From: a virus
Strand: one strand, 5' to 3'
IMG/VR virus record: IMGVR_UViG_3300037502_002139
Location: 1-43,279 of that record
Length of the DNA: 43,279 nt
Shown: positions 23,083-32,033 of the stretch, in pieces
How positions within the stretch are numbered: position 1 is the stretch's first letter
How the letters are laid out: every line of letters starts with the position of its first letter
Notes under the pieces: model-generated
Seen by the model: the letters and a program-made list of their open reading frames with translations, nothing else
What the model was told of the DNA's origin: nothing
Databases searched by the model: none
Program-made: the position numbers and the translations under genes

Positions 23083-25443
23083 TTATGCAAAATCATAGCC
23101 GAGTTTCTGCCATTCAAGCCGTGCACGACGTTGCATTTCTCGTTCATCGACTGCGCCATCACCATGGAAGTGGTTATGGATCGTTGCTTGTTTCCTGGAA
23201 TCGTTATTAACCGTAGATCCAGTCTGTCCTCTGCCTTCCATTCGATAAACAGACGCCACTGCTCGTTCGCTCAATTGCGGTTGTTTCACTCGTTGAACGG
23301 CTTTCATTGCAGCGCTGACTGTGCCTTCAAAACTCTTTCCAATGCGTCGAGCGGTCTGTCTTTCTTCCGCTTCCACACCGACGACCATTCCTTGAGGCAA
23401 CATTTCTCCGATTTCATCTCTAAAGACTCTGGAAGGTGATTTGACACCGAATACGCCTTTAACTTTATCAGTCACACCGCTAAAGAAGCCACCGACTTTC
23501 TCGCCTAACCAGCCACCCATTGATGAAATACCGTCCCACAAGCCACGGACAATGTCTTTACCAATGGATAACAGATCGATATTCTTGGCTTCGCTAATGA
23601 TTGCAGCCCCGATTTCGATAATCGCTCCTACAACATCATTAGTTAAGGATGTCATTCCTTTGATGAATTCCCAGATCAAATCAACTCCGGCAGTGAGCAG
23701 TTTAGGTGCATACTCTAGAATTTTAGCCAGCAGTTTGACCATTAATTCCACACCGCCTTGAATCAAATCAGGCAGCATAGCGATCAACCCGTCTTTAAGT
23801 GCACTGACAAGTTTTTTCCCTCGTTCGATGAATTCGGGTAATTTTCGAATGAATAACTGGATCAGATCTAGAATCAATTGAAGCCCTGTCGCCAGTAAAT
23901 CAGGCAGAGTATCAATCAGTCCACGAATGACCTGTTGTAAGAATTTCTTCCCGGTATCTAACATTGTGGGAAGGAAGCTAATAAACGCATCCAGTAAATT
24001 CAAGGCTATATTGATAGCCGTCTCGATTAGATAAGGAATGACAAGCGACAGGCCTTCTGCTAAATTCCGTAGCGCCCAGCTTCCTATTTCTATCATCTGA
24101 GGGAGAAACTCTATGAATCCATTCAGCAATCCAGTCATGACCTCGACTGCCTTCTCCAGAACCCCAGGCATTGCCTGATTGATTCCGTCAAGTAAATTAA
24201 AGACGATATCAACGCCCATCCAGATAAGTTCCGGAAGGAGCGTTTCAATCGCCGTTAGAAAGTCATAGATCACAAAATGGAGCGCTTCAAACACTTCGCT
24301 GAAACTACCTGTGCCATTCAGCAAATTGCCGAACGCAGAGGTCAGTTCGTTCACTGAATCTCTTAGAACCTCATTTGTGTTATAGGCATATACGAAAAGG
24401 GCTACTAGAGCACCAAGCGCACCGACAACTAAACCGATCGGACTAAATAAAGCGCCTATAGCTCCTTTTAACATGCCCATCATGCCTCCTGACTTAGATA
24501 TTGCCGTTGTTAACGTAGAAAAGGTGCTTTGTACCGCCATAAACTTGTCAATCATGAAAGATCCAGCTAACAGCAGAGGCCCGATAGCAGCCGCTACCGT
24601 TGCTATGATTCCAGCCAGTTTCAATTGTTCATCTGATAAATTACTGACCCATGTCACCGCACTTCTTAGGATGTCTAAGACACCATTGATCGCCGGTAAG
24701 AATGCTGTACCGATTTCTGCGGCTACATCAATGATCTCTGATTTTAATAGACCCATCTTAGTTTTAGCGTCTAGGTTCTCTTCGGTATAAGCTGCCAGGG
24801 CATCGCCGGACTGGTTATAGACTTCAGCCAGCAAGACTTGTGTCCTGATCTGGTTTGTCATTTCTTCTCCAGCGCCCATCAGACCCATTTCTACAGCTTT
24901 ATTCTTCACTGTCGTGGCATCTAACTGAATACCAAGCCCTTGTAGGCTCTTATATTGACCTGTGATCGCTGAACTGAGTGCATTTGTGACATCTTCAGCA
25001 CTGTGCGTGCCTGAGTTAAAGTTAGCCAGTGCGCCAGCCACATGCATGAATTCGCCAGTCATTCCAGTCGCTTCTTCACGAGCAAATCCCATCGGAACCA
25101 GGAGATCCTGTATGCCTGACGCCATTGATCGTGCTTCTGCTTTTGTTGCTGGTGTCAGCTTCTGAAACTCTTTAATAAACGCATCTGACTGATCGGACAT
25201 GTTCCCGAATACGGTATAATACTTTGCTTCCGTCGCTTCCAGGTCCATGGCTGCTTTCCCCATGCCGATAGCCATACCAGCAAGAGGAACAGTGACATAC
25301 TTGGTCAAGTTCTTCCCAGCGTCTTTCATCATGCCCGATATACTTTTCGCCATATTTCCAAATTCTTTGTTAATATCTTGAGCACCCCGGATAGCCGGGT
25401 CTTTGTCCAGATCGACATCAATTTTCACTGAGCCGTCAGCCAT
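23083..25443 (-). CDS. tape measure protein
   Basis: A 786-residue tape measure protein that sets tail length and leaves with the DNA. N-terminal phage tail-length domain (MKDAGKNLTKYVTVPLAGMA, AKYYTVFGNMSDQ) to about residue 230, hydrophobic helices (near 285-360), then several ~37-residue Leu/Pro-rich repeats (LP-x-LI-x-x-G-x-x-L type, about 400-620), and a C-terminal charged part. By the common rule of about 0.15 nm per residue the tail would be near 120 nm. Confidence 0.93.
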   Translation of the reverse strand: MADGSVKIDVDLDKDPAIRGAQDINKEFGNMAKSISGMMKDAGKNLTKYVTVPLAGMAIGMGKAAMDLEATEAKYYTVFGNMSDQSDAFIKEFQKLTPATKAEARSMASGIQDLLVPMGFAREEATGMTGEFMHVAGALANFNSGTHSAEDVTNALSSAITGQYKSLQGLGIQLDATTVKNKAVEMGLMGAGEEMTNQIRTQVLLAEVYNQSGDALAAYTEENLDAKTKMGLLKSEIIDVAAEIGTAFLPAINGVLDILRSAVTWVSNLSDEQLKLAGIIATVAAAIGPLLLAGSFMIDKFMAVQSTFSTLTTAISKSGGMMGMLKGAIGALFSPIGLVVGALGALVALFVYAYNTNEVLRDSVNELTSAFGNLLNGTGSFSEVFEALHFVIYDFLTAIETLLPELIWMGVDIVFNLLDGINQAMPGVLEKAVEVMTGLLNGFIEFLPQMIEIGSWALRNLAEGLSLVIPYLIETAINIALNLLDAFISFLPTMLDTGKKFLQQVIRGLIDTLPDLLATGLQLILDLIQLFIRKLPEFIERGKKLVSALKDGLIAMLPDLIQGGVELMVKLLAKILEYAPKLLTAGVDLIWEFIKGMTSLTNDVVGAIIEIGAAIISEAKNIDLLSIGKDIVRGLWDGISSMGGWLGEKVGGFFSGVTDKVKGVFGVKSPSRVFRDEIGEMLPQGMVVGVEAEERQTARRIGKSFEGTVSAAMKAVQRVKQPQLSERAVASVYRMEGRGQTGSTVNNDSRKQATIHNHFHGDGAVDEREMQRRARLEWQKLGYDFA

Positions 25444-25446
25444 ACA

Positions 25447-26040
25447 TTACCTCCTTCCTTTTCGTCTGAGATTTTCAAGTGCTTTGAGTGACTGTTTCTG
25501 CTTGGCCACTTTTTGAGCTGGCAACTCGTAATACGCCTGCAGCTTCATCAGTCGTTCACGCTCTTTCTTGCCGACTTCTTTCTCTGTTGGTATCTTCATG
25601 ACTCTGTAGCCAATCGCTTTCATGATCGGACTGTCTTCAGGTAAGTTATTGAAAATGGCCATAAATTTGTGCCAATCCATCTTGCCTATTTCTTCCTGAA
25701 GATCGATTCCAACCAATAAAAAAGAAGCGTAAATACGCTCCGCATCAATGCTATAGTCCATTACTGGTACTTGTTCCTCGTCATCCGACTGGTATTCCAT
25801 GTATGTATCGAATATCAGCTTGACGACATTATCCCGATCAGCTAGTTTAAATTGACTATACTGCTTGTAGTCCTTGACCAGCACTCGGAACATGACGATA
25901 ACCTTCTCGTAGTCTCTGAATACATCGTTTTTCGCTATATCAAAGCATTTGAGCAGTGCATCGAAAGAGAAGTTAATCTCTATCGTCTGTCCGTCATAGT
26001 CCACCGTTTTAGCTGTCGGCTTCTGTAGTAGAGTAAACAT
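25447..26040 (-). CDS. tail assembly chaperone, Gp15 family
   Basis: A 197-residue protein of the bacteriophage Gp15 family: EINFSFDALLKCFDIA near the start, DAERIYASFLLVGIDL, then WHKFMAIFNNLPEDSPI. It occupies the G/T chaperone position just ahead of the tape measure. It starts nine bases after, and in the same frame as, the upstream stop, with a weak ribosome site, so translation likely depends on the upstream gene. Confidence 0.85.
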   Translation of the reverse strand: MFTLLQKPTAKTVDYDGQTIEINFSFDALLKCFDIAKNDVFRDYEKVIVMFRVLVKDYKQYSQFKLADRDNVVKLIFDTYMEYQSDDEEQVPVMDYSIDAERIYASFLLVGIDLQEEIGKMDWHKFMAIFNNLPEDSPIMKAIGYRVMKIPTEKEVGKKERERLMKLQAYYELPAQKVAKQKQSLKALENLRRKGRR

Positions 26041-26049
26041 CGCATCACT

Positions 26050-26403
26050 CTATTCTGTGTATTTTTTGAGTTCAACATCCTTTAGATCATCTACTAGTCT
26101 TTGAATGTGAGGAATTAGCTGACGGAATACGCCCATCATCACGTAAGTTGAACCGCCGCATGTGTCGTATATCTTCTCTCCGTCGCCTTTTTCAAACATG
26201 GAGTCAAACATGCCAATCGCAAGGTTTTTCGATTCGTCAACTGACTCGACACCATCACCTTGTAGCTTTTTAGCATCCTCATTTAGTCGGTCCATGTCTT
26301 TTGCAAGCTGCTTGATCTTTTCATCTTTCAAAGAGACGCGGTATACGCCTTCCCCTATTTCAAACTCTTCATACTCTTTTTTTATCTGAATTTTATGTGC
26401 CAT
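26050..26403 (-). CDS. tail assembly chaperone (first of pair, 117 aa)
   Basis: A 117-residue helical, charged protein between tail tube and Gp15 genes, the usual place for the first tail chaperone. There is no canonical slippery site leading into the next gene; the frames are the same and split by a TAG. ATG follows AAGGGAGGCAACACATA and the hairpin terminator behind the tail-tube gene. Confidence 0.8.
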   Translation of the reverse strand: MAHKIQIKKEYEEFEIGEGVYRVSLKDEKIKQLAKDMDRLNEDAKKLQGDGVESVDESKNLAIGMFDSMFEKGDGEKIYDTCGGSTYVMMGVFRQLIPHIQRLVDDLKDVELKKYTE

Positions 26404-26426
26404 TATGTGTTGCCTCCCTTATATAA

Positions 26427-26457
26427 ATAAAAAAAGAGAACCTGTGATAGGTCCTCT
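26427..26457 (-). terminator. internal terminator after the tail-tube gene
   Basis: AGAGGACCT / AGGTTCTCT (nine pairs, one G-U) with a five-base loop, then T7 on the minus strand. The stem starts at the stop codon of the tail-tube gene. It stands inside the structural operon, so it probably lowers expression of chaperones and tape measure relative to the abundant tube protein. Confidence 0.9.
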
Positions 26458-26945
26458 TAGTCTTGTTCTGGTGTCGTTGTAGTGGTTGTAGCTTGTGCTT
26501 CAGCTGGTTCAGTAACTTCCGGTACGCCGTTAATGTGAATCTCGAAAGAAATATCCCCTTTGGTATTCGCATCTCCGCCGGGTCCTTCAATGTTGGCAAT
26601 GGTGCAGCGGCCCAGTAGCTCCGCACCGTCTGGATACGTGATGTGCAGTGATCCTTTGCGCCCTTTACCTTTTAGCCATTTTAGTTTGTTGTAGACAAGA
26701 TTCTGGAATGAATCATCATAGTCACGGTGTCCACTGAAGTTAAATACTTCTTGTCCGCCAGTCACATCAGATGAGGTATTCCCTCCGTCGTCATAATACG
26801 GTGTCTGATCGACTTCATCATTCCCGGCTACGTCCATTGACGAAATGCCTGACCCGATGTCTAACCAATCGCCCGTTCCTTTTTCTGCTTCCTGATCTTC
26901 ACTGAACTTCATTCTGTACCCTGCTTGAATAAGAAAGTTATCCAA
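26457..26945 (-). CDS. major tail tube protein
   Basis: A 162-residue protein of the siphophage tail-tube type: GYRMKFSEDQ start, SGISSMDVAGNDEVDQTPYYDDGG, FNFSGHRDYDDSFQN, and CTIANIEGPGGDANTKGDISF. The C-terminus is a Thr/Pro/Glu tail. It forms the stacked rings of the tail. TTG start after AAAGGAGTGAAGTAGAA. The terminator immediately behind it suits a high-copy structural protein. Confidence 0.88.
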   Translation of the reverse strand: MDNFLIQAGYRMKFSEDQEAEKGTGDWLDIGSGISSMDVAGNDEVDQTPYYDDGGNTSSDVTGGQEVFNFSGHRDYDDSFQNLVYNKLKWLKGKGRKGSLHITYPDGAELLGRCTIANIEGPGGDANTKGDISFEIHINGVPEVTEPAEAQATTTTTTPEQD

Positions 26946-26952
26946 TTCTACT

Positions 26953-27327
26953 TCACTCCTTTGTAAATTCTACTGCGTAAGCAGCGTTATAGAGCCAGCC
27001 TTCTTGAGAATCCCCTTGAAGGTAATGTGGCTCTGTATACGTCTCTAATTTAATGATTTTGTAGCCTTCTACTTCGATTTCCGCTTGATCTATGGTTTCG
27101 TCCATAACCTCGATCATCAGCATGGCAGCTTGTTGGTTTTGGTGCTTCACCATCAACTGAAACAAGCCGTTTTTTGTGCGGTTTCCCTTGTAATACGAGT
27201 CGCCACGTCCAGACGGCATGCTCATTAATGTAATGGCGTTGCCAGCTCTCACATTATCCACAGTGATGAAAGTGAAGAGGTCTCTCTTTTCCAATTCATC
27301 AGCTAGTGCATCCAAGAATTTAAACAT
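26953..27327 (-). CDS. minor capsid / tail terminator protein (Minor_capsid_3 type)
   Basis: A 124-residue protein matching the A118-type minor capsid 3 family (DALADELEKRDLFTF, DNVRAGNAITLMSMPSG). By position next to the tube gene it is probably the tail terminator. The family name is from pattern memory. Confidence 0.78.
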   Translation of the reverse strand: MFKFLDALADELEKRDLFTFITVDNVRAGNAITLMSMPSGRGDSYYKGNRTKNGLFQLMVKHQNQQAAMLMIEVMDETIDQAEIEVEGYKIIKLETYTEPHYLQGDSQEGWLYNAAYAVEFTKE

Positions 27328-27331
27328 TCCC

Positions 27332-27670
27332 TCACATCCTCTGCAGTATTCTTAGCCATTGGTTCAAGTTCAGCGCCTTGGCTTCCTCGAACCACTTTCC
27401 ACGAGCGTTAGGGTTTGAATCTTTACTGAAATTAAATTGCGGATTCCAGTAGAGCCGTCTAGCATACGGGGTGTCCCATATCAGTTTACCTTCGCCAATC
27501 CGACTAGCCAGACGACTGGAATCTTCTAAGTTCCCTGAATCTCTTGGAATGAAAAAGTTCGTGTCCTTCAGAACGATTTCATCCGCTTTGACTTGCTTCG
27601 CCTGAGTAATCTTATCAATTTTCGGCGCAACCCCTCTGAAATCGATCGACACATTTGTCCGAATACTCAT
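27332..27670 (-). CDS. minor capsid / head-tail joining protein (Minor_capsid_2 type)
   Basis: A 112-residue protein with the features of the minor capsid 2 (HK97 gp10-like) family: IPRDSGNLEDSSRLAS and TPYARRLYWNP. Such proteins join head and tail. It starts four bases inside the preceding gene. Confidence 0.8.
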   Translation of the reverse strand: MSIRTNVSIDFRGVAPKIDKITQAKQVKADEIVLKDTNFFIPRDSGNLEDSSRLASRIGEGKLIWDTPYARRLYWNPQFNFSKDSNPNARGKWFEEAKALNLNQWLRILQRM

Positions 27671-27996
27671 CGTAGAAACACTTCCAGATGATGAACCTTA
27701 TCCGGTCGGTCATCGTAAAAGATAGCCACTTCTCCGACATGCATCTCCATGCCGTTGAATATGACTTTCCCATTTTTATGAAAGCGGCAGTAATCGGAAT
27801 GTGTTGCATCCCAATACAAAGTGGTTTGCGAGATAAATTCTTCACCATTCGGCGTTTTAATACGTTTACTCTTCGGATCCAGTCTGACGTGCTTGACCGT
27901 CTGTTTTTCACCGTATTCGTTCCCATATCGGCCTTCAGTAAAGTCTTGATATTCGATCTCATGGATCAACAAGCTTTTTTTGATCGGTGCTACCAT
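27667..27996 (-). CDS. minor capsid / head closure protein (Minor_capsid_1 type)
   Basis: A 109-residue protein with a stopper-like beta layout: RLDPKSKRIKTPNGEEF, ATLYWD-type strand, and VIFNGMEMHVGEV. Position and pattern match the A118 minor capsid 1 family, taken to close the head. It overlaps the next and previous genes by a few bases. Confidence 0.8.
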   Translation of the reverse strand: MVAPIKKSLLIHEIEYQDFTEGRYGNEYGEKQTVKHVRLDPKSKRIKTPNGEEFISQTTLYWDATHSDYCRFHKNGKVIFNGMEMHVGEVAIFYDDRPDKVHHLEVFLR

Positions 27997-28361
27997 ACGC
28001 TCACACCCTTATATAAAAGACCTGTTCTGAATAACACCATCTTCAAGTCCGGATGATACTGGTCATCTTTGGTCTTTGAGTCATTCGCATTCTTTGAATA
28101 AGAACCGATATTGAAGCCGCCACCAGACGAATCCAGTCGATGGTTCACGCCATGTACATCCAAGTATTCAGCTTGCATGCAGATGGCTTTTTTGACCAGT
28201 TTCAGCCGTCGTTCATCCAACTTAGATAAATCATCCATGGCGTAGTCAATAAAGCTGTAGACGTCTTTTTCAGCCTGTTTAGATAGGCTGTTAAATTCAG
28301 TTGCACCTTCGATCTTTTCACCGTCGTACTCATTTTCGTAGAAATTATAATCGACTAGCAT
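27990..28361 (-). CDS. head-tail connector protein (adaptor)
   Basis: A 123-residue helical protein (NFYENEYDGEKIEGATEF, KAICMQAEYLDVHG, GGGFNIGSYS) of the gp6/gp15-like adaptor type that binds below the portal. Its place right behind the capsid genes agrees. Confidence 0.8.
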   Translation of the reverse strand: MLVDYNFYENEYDGEKIEGATEFNSLSKQAEKDVYSFIDYAMDDLSKLDERRLKLVKKAICMQAEYLDVHGVNHRLDSSGGGFNIGSYSKNANDSKTKDDQYHPDLKMVLFRTGLLYKGVSVW

Positions 28362-28368
28362 AAGTCAC

Positions 28369-28641
28369 CTACTTTCTAAGCAGGGCGATTAATTCCGGCT
28401 TCTTGATACTTGCTTTGTAGTTAATATCCAACAGATCAGCAACGTGTTTCAGCTCGTCGACCGTCATGTTATCCGTCACAGCGATTAATGGTTCGTTGTG
28501 CTTGTTTGCATCGGTCATCAAGTACACTATGCGCTCATCTGTCAGGTCATAGTCACTATCAGCATGCGGAAAAGGCTTGCCTTTGAGACAAACCTTTCCG
28601 TCTACGCTGTCAGTGAAGTCTTTAATTGTTTCGAATTCCAT
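28369..28641 (-). CDS. small head protein with HeH/Rho-N-like C-terminus (90 aa)
   Basis: A 90-residue protein. The C-terminal ~35 residues (MTVDELKHVADLLDINYK, KKPELIALLRK) resemble the SAP/HeH or Rho N-terminal helical fold found in many small phage head proteins. It follows the capsid gene, with an ATG behind AGGAGGTCTTTCA. It may be a capsid decoration or connector accessory; the exact role is not clear. Confidence 0.7.
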   Translation of the reverse strand: MEFETIKDFTDSVDGKVCLKGKPFPHADSDYDLTDERIVYLMTDANKHNEPLIAVTDNMTVDELKHVADLLDINYKASIKKPELIALLRK

Positions 28642-28658
28642 TGAAAGACCTCCTAGTT

Positions 28659-29639
28659 TTAGTCGGCTGCTGGGGCAGGAACCGCACCTAAAGTAAGGTT
28701 AACAATGGCTTTCTTGTTGTCTTCCAGGACATAGTGTCCGCCTTTACCAGCACCTTGGAAAGCTACCCCGTCAAAGTCTTCAGATTCCATCGTACGAGCA
28801 GTATTGATACCTGAGAATGCTTTACCGATTGCTCCTACGTATGCATAACCAACTGACCCTTCCTGGAATGCCTTATCAGCAAGTTTCTGGATCTGGAACC
28901 CTTTGAACTCAACAATGTTGTTGCTGTCGATATTCACGTTAGAGTTCTTACCAGTTGTAACCAGTGGGTGATCGACGATAGCGTTGTACAGTTCAGACTT
29001 AACCTTAGCGTGCAGCGTTCCAACTGCTTCTAGGTTAGTGTAGTACGTAGCTAGATCGTTGAAGTATTTAAGGATTGCGTCATCACGCTGCTTTTTGTCG
29101 ACTGCATCACCAAACACATCAGCAAGCTCACGAGTTTCTCCAGCAGATTCTGCAATGAAAGCAGACGCTTCGTTGTTGAACTTATTGACAACCGCTTCCG
29201 CACGTCGCGCACCTACATCAGCAATCGCTGCATCGAAATCGTTATTTACAGTGTGACGGTCGATACCTACGTGCCATGCCCACTCAAACGTGTAAGGTAC
29301 GTCAGTGTTGGTGTAGATCATCTCTTGGCGTTCTCCGAAACGAGTGCTGTTTCCAGTACCCGTTCCGAATGCGGTATTGGCGTCTTTGTCGTATTCTCCG
29401 ATGACTACTTCTAGATCAGACGTCTTAACAGAAAACGCAGTCGCATTTTCTTGAACGCCATCTAATGCCTGCATATCTCCGGCAAAGAAGTCTCCGAAGT
29501 AAGAACGGGCTTCAAATACCGTTGGCAGTAATTCAGCAAATTGTTTCTCGTAGCGTCTTACTGGCTGATCCTGGTTTGTAGCAAAGAATTGCAGTTTCAT
29601 TTTCATTGGTTGTCCATTTGATACAGTAAGTTTTTCCAT
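28659..29639 (-). CDS. major capsid protein
   Basis: A ~326-residue HK97-fold capsid protein of the A118/Listeria-like type: RRYEKQFAELLPTVFEARSYF, SVKTSDLEVVIGEYD and a C-terminal GAIGKAFSGINTARTME. It follows the scaffold gene. The ATG at 29639 lies 11 bases behind GGAG; a GTG at 29648 is closer than normal to the ribosome site. The N-terminus holds a KLQFFAT motif like that of the scaffold. Confidence 0.92.
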   Translation of the reverse strand: MEKLTVSNGQPMKMKLQFFATNQDQPVRRYEKQFAELLPTVFEARSYFGDFFAGDMQALDGVQENATAFSVKTSDLEVVIGEYDKDANTAFGTGTGNSTRFGERQEMIYTNTDVPYTFEWAWHVGIDRHTVNNDFDAAIADVGARRAEAVVNKFNNEASAFIAESAGETRELADVFGDAVDKKQRDDAILKYFNDLATYYTNLEAVGTLHAKVKSELYNAIVDHPLVTTGKNSNVNIDSNNIVEFKGFQIQKLADKAFQEGSVGYAYVGAIGKAFSGINTARTMESEDFDGVAFQGAGKGGHYVLEDNKKAIVNLTLGAVPAPAAD

Positions 29640-29659
29640 GTATTTCACTTCTCCTTTTG

Positions 29660-30310
29660 TTATGTTCGTTTTTTATATCGATCTTTGACTGCTTCGAACG
29701 GATCTTTGCTTCCTGATCCATTCCCTTTGTAGTCTCCCTTTTTAGAGATGTTAGGCCATGCGGGTTTTTCTTCCTCATCTTCCTTTTTAGTGAATTGAGG
29801 GTACTTTTCGATGACTTGCTTGATTGCATCATCAATTGATGTATCGTCATTGACTAAGCGCTCAGCCAGTGCAATTACGTCCTCAACCGAATCACCATCA
29901 ACACCTGCTTTCATTGCAGATATTTGAGCTTCCAATTGAGAAACAGTAGTGGTCAATGCTTCCTTTTCACCTTGAAGCGACTGCAGAGCTTCTTGTTGCT
30001 TCTCCGCTTCCGTCTTCTGCGAATCTTGCCACTCCTTAAACTTCTGAAGGCCTTCCTTAGCGTTCTCGAAGTCCTCAATCCCTACTTCTTTAAACAGCTT
30101 TTCTTGCGCCTTCTTCGCTTCTCTAGCAGCAATGCTATTCACATCTTCTTGAGTAAACGTCTTACCATTCTCTGACTTGTCTTCAGGTTTGTCAGTCCCT
30201 TTTTCTTCACTCCCAGCCGGTTGTGGATTTGGGTCTCCGTTACCTCCATCAGTGCCAGTGTCAGCAGCAAACATCTGAAGGTTCATTACCATCATTTCAA
30301 TTAAACTCAT
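29660..30310 (-). CDS. scaffold protein (DUF4355-type)
   Basis: A 216-residue acidic protein: a short N-terminal NLQMFAAD motif, a Gly/Pro/Glu-rich linker, then a long coiled coil (about 60-135, SQLEAQISAMKAG), ending in KDPFEAVKDRYKKR. This is the usual DUF4355 scaffold of Gram-positive phages, which directs capsid assembly and is lost at maturation. The ATG at 30310 follows GGGAGGAAATGAAC; the longer reading starts inside the intergenic hairpin region. Confidence 0.85.
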   Translation of the reverse strand: MSLIEMMVMNLQMFAADTGTDGGNGDPNPQPAGSEEKGTDKPEDKSENGKTFTQEDVNSIAAREAKKAQEKLFKEVGIEDFENAKEGLQKFKEWQDSQKTEAEKQQEALQSLQGEKEALTTTVSQLEAQISAMKAGVDGDSVEDVIALAERLVNDDTSIDDAIKQVIEKYPQFTKKEDEEEKPAWPNISKKGDYKGNGSGSKDPFEAVKDRYKKRT

Positions 30311-30372
30311 GTTCATTTCCTCCCTAATGGGTATTTTGTTCTTCCGTTCTTTATAGCGTCTGCGGATAAAGA

Positions 30373-30406
30373 CAATAAAATAGCCGGCACTCAATGAGTA
30401 TCGGCT
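30373..30406 (-). terminator. hairpin before the scaffold gene
   Basis: AGCCG-AT-ACTC / GAGT-GC-CGGCT with a three-base loop and ATTTTATT after it on the minus strand. It is a moderate terminator between the portal-side genes and scaffold-capsid. The ~220-base gap (30311-30531) around it holds only tiny open frames (for example a 9-codon GTG frame at 30437-30466 behind AGGAAGG) and no convincing promoter. Confidence 0.6.
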
Positions 30407-30531
30407 TGTGTTAAGTATTTAGTTTGTATTTTTACGTTAATACAAGACGAGATAGGCTGTTTTCACAGCGATCACTTCCTTCCTACTTTGGTTGGTATGT
30501 TTTCCCGTAGAAACTCACTGTCTCACCGCCT

Positions 30532-30762
30532 TTACTCTATCCATTCAATGGAATTATTAACTAAAACAAACTTTGCATGCTCTAAAGCACCCACTATTTG
30601 CAAACTTTCTCCGCCGGTATGGTCGAATGATGAAACACCGTCCTTAATCGTAATGATTAAAGCCTGGTCGGACTGTTCAACCTCTTTTTTGTTAGATTCC
30701 CAAAATTCAGCATTGGTAATTCCTCTTTCTTTCTTACGCTTCTTTTCTTCAAATTCACTCAT
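30532..30762 (-). CDS. hypothetical head-region protein (76 aa)
   Basis: A 76-residue protein, highly charged at the N-terminus (EEKKRKKERG) followed by a small alpha-beta region. The ATG at 30762 lies six bases behind GGTGG. It overlaps the upstream gene by eight bases. No family recognised; it sits where A118-like phages have small accessory genes. Confidence 0.55.
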   Translation of the reverse strand: MSEFEEKKRKKERGITNAEFWESNKKEVEQSDQALIITIKDGVSSFDHTGGESLQIVGALEHAKFVLVNNSIEWIE

Positions 30763-30946
30763 TATCATCCACCGCCTTATCAGGAGGTTTAACCTGCTTG
30801 ACTCTGAAGTAGCGTTTCGGATGAGCTTGAATGTCCTCTAGAAAGTTCCCGGCCCACTGTTCATTTTGAAAGAAACAAATCAATCTCATTTTTAATTTAA
30901 AGTAAAATGTGTGCTTGATTTCAACAAATAATTTATCGGTATTCAT
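30755..30946 (-). CDS. hypothetical head-region protein (63 aa)
   Basis: A 63-residue basic protein starting MNTDKLFVEIKHTF. The ATG at 30946 follows GGGAGGTTATTACG, which decides the start over a longer reading that would run into the MuF-like gene. Function unknown. Confidence 0.55.
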   Translation of the reverse strand: MNTDKLFVEIKHTFYFKLKMRLICFFQNEQWAGNFLEDIQAHPKRYFRVKQVKPPDKAVDDNE

Positions 30947-30959
30947 CGTAATAACCTCC

Positions 30960-32033
30960 CTATACAATCTGCTCTCTCTGTCGACGTCTTGTGCGTCCTG
31001 TATCATCGATAAATCCACGCATCTGAGCCTGTCTGTCTCTGACTTTCTGCTTAGCGGCTGTTATATCTTCCGGTTTAGCTTTCATTGACTCCAGCATGCT
31101 TAATTCCTTCTTAGCAGCCCGGATATTCCGTTCCAGTTTGCGTTGTTGCTGCGATTCAGCGTACTTTTCTTCTGATTCTTTCTTGTTATACGGCTGGAAT
31201 TTCTTTTTGTTCCCTCTGCCAGGAAAGTAAGCGTACATTTGATGATTGCAGTTAATGCCTGTGACAATGCCATCAATCGCACCGTAGCTGGTTTCACTTA
31301 ACAGCGGATACCCTTTAGTCGCTCCTGTTCTGGAATAAATCTTCCCTTGATACTCAATATGCGACGGTCTACTACCAGCGTGACTGCTGATTTCAACTAA
31401 ATCTATACCGTATTCATCATAACGGGCTTCTGTAACTGCATTAACGGTATTCTTACGAGTGGCTCTGATAACCATTGATACATAGGCTTCTGCAGACCAT
31501 TCAGCACCATTTTTAGCAACGAATCCAGTCAATCCTTTATCGCCAGCTCCTTTAATGGATCGGACCATAGATTGATACGGTGTCCGGTTACCTGTGACCA
31601 CATCGACAACTGCCCGATTCAATATATCTTGGTACAACTGATTCGATTTATCCAGCATGGTCGAGTTTGTTAAGTCCAGCGATGTCTTTGCTTGTCTGCC
31701 TACCATCTCAATACGCTCTTTTATAATGTTTGTCGGCTCGACATATGGCAAATGGTCCAGTTCAGTATGAAGCTCATCAAACCGCTTGATTTGAGCGATA
31801 CCGAACTCTTGAATAAAGGCTTCAAGTTCTTCTAGTGATTGACTACTGTACTTCCTCAGCACTTCCATCTGTTTCTGATCCAACTCACCTAAATGACCCA
31901 TCCGTTCGACTTGCCAATTGATTACATTATCCTCTGTCACTCCATCCCCGTTTCCGATGACTTGAGCGACATTCTGAAGCATTTCCATTTCTATTTCTCT
32001 GTACAGTTTCTCAATAAGGACTGTCGACGCCAT
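30960..32033 (-). CDS. minor head protein, MuF / Phage_min_cap2 type
   Basis: A 357-residue protein next to the portal gene. It has the min_cap2 pattern: RAVVDVVTGNRTPYQSMVRSI, then ATRKNTVNAVTEARYDEYGIDLVEISSHAGSRPSHI and GINCNHQMYAY. These proteins associate with the portal inside the head and may be ejected with DNA. The long N-terminal part is helical. No fused toxin domain is seen at the C-terminus, which is a basic coiled coil. Confidence 0.88.
   Translation of the reverse strand: MASTVLIEKLYREIEMEMLQNVAQVIGNGDGVTEDNVINWQVERMGHLGELDQKQMEVLRKYSSQSLEELEAFIQEFGIAQIKRFDELHTELDHLPYVEPTNIIKERIEMVGRQAKTSLDLTNSTMLDKSNQLYQDILNRAVVDVVTGNRTPYQSMVRSIKGAGDKGLTGFVAKNGAEWSAEAYVSMVIRATRKNTVNAVTEARYDEYGIDLVEISSHAGSRPSHIEYQGKIYSRTGATKGYPLLSETSYGAIDGIVTGINCNHQMYAYFPGRGNKKKFQPYNKKESEEKYAESQQQRKLERNIRAAKKELSMLESMKAKPEDITAAKQKVRDRQAQMRGFIDDTGRTRRRQREQIV

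Noticed and set aside
26041-26060. Run of six A near the end of the first tail chaperone as a programmed frameshift site
   Set aside because: The next gene is in the same frame, split by a TAG and nine bases, so a slip would not join them.
26393-26626. A 77-codon frame overlapping the end of the tail-tube gene, possible frameshift extension
   Set aside because: It runs through the terminator hairpin, has no slippery site or ribosome site and no phage-like sequence; it is a shadow frame.
30437-30466. Nine-codon GTG frame with strong AGGAAGG site before the scaffold gene
   Set aside because: Could be a leader peptide, but nothing else supports it.
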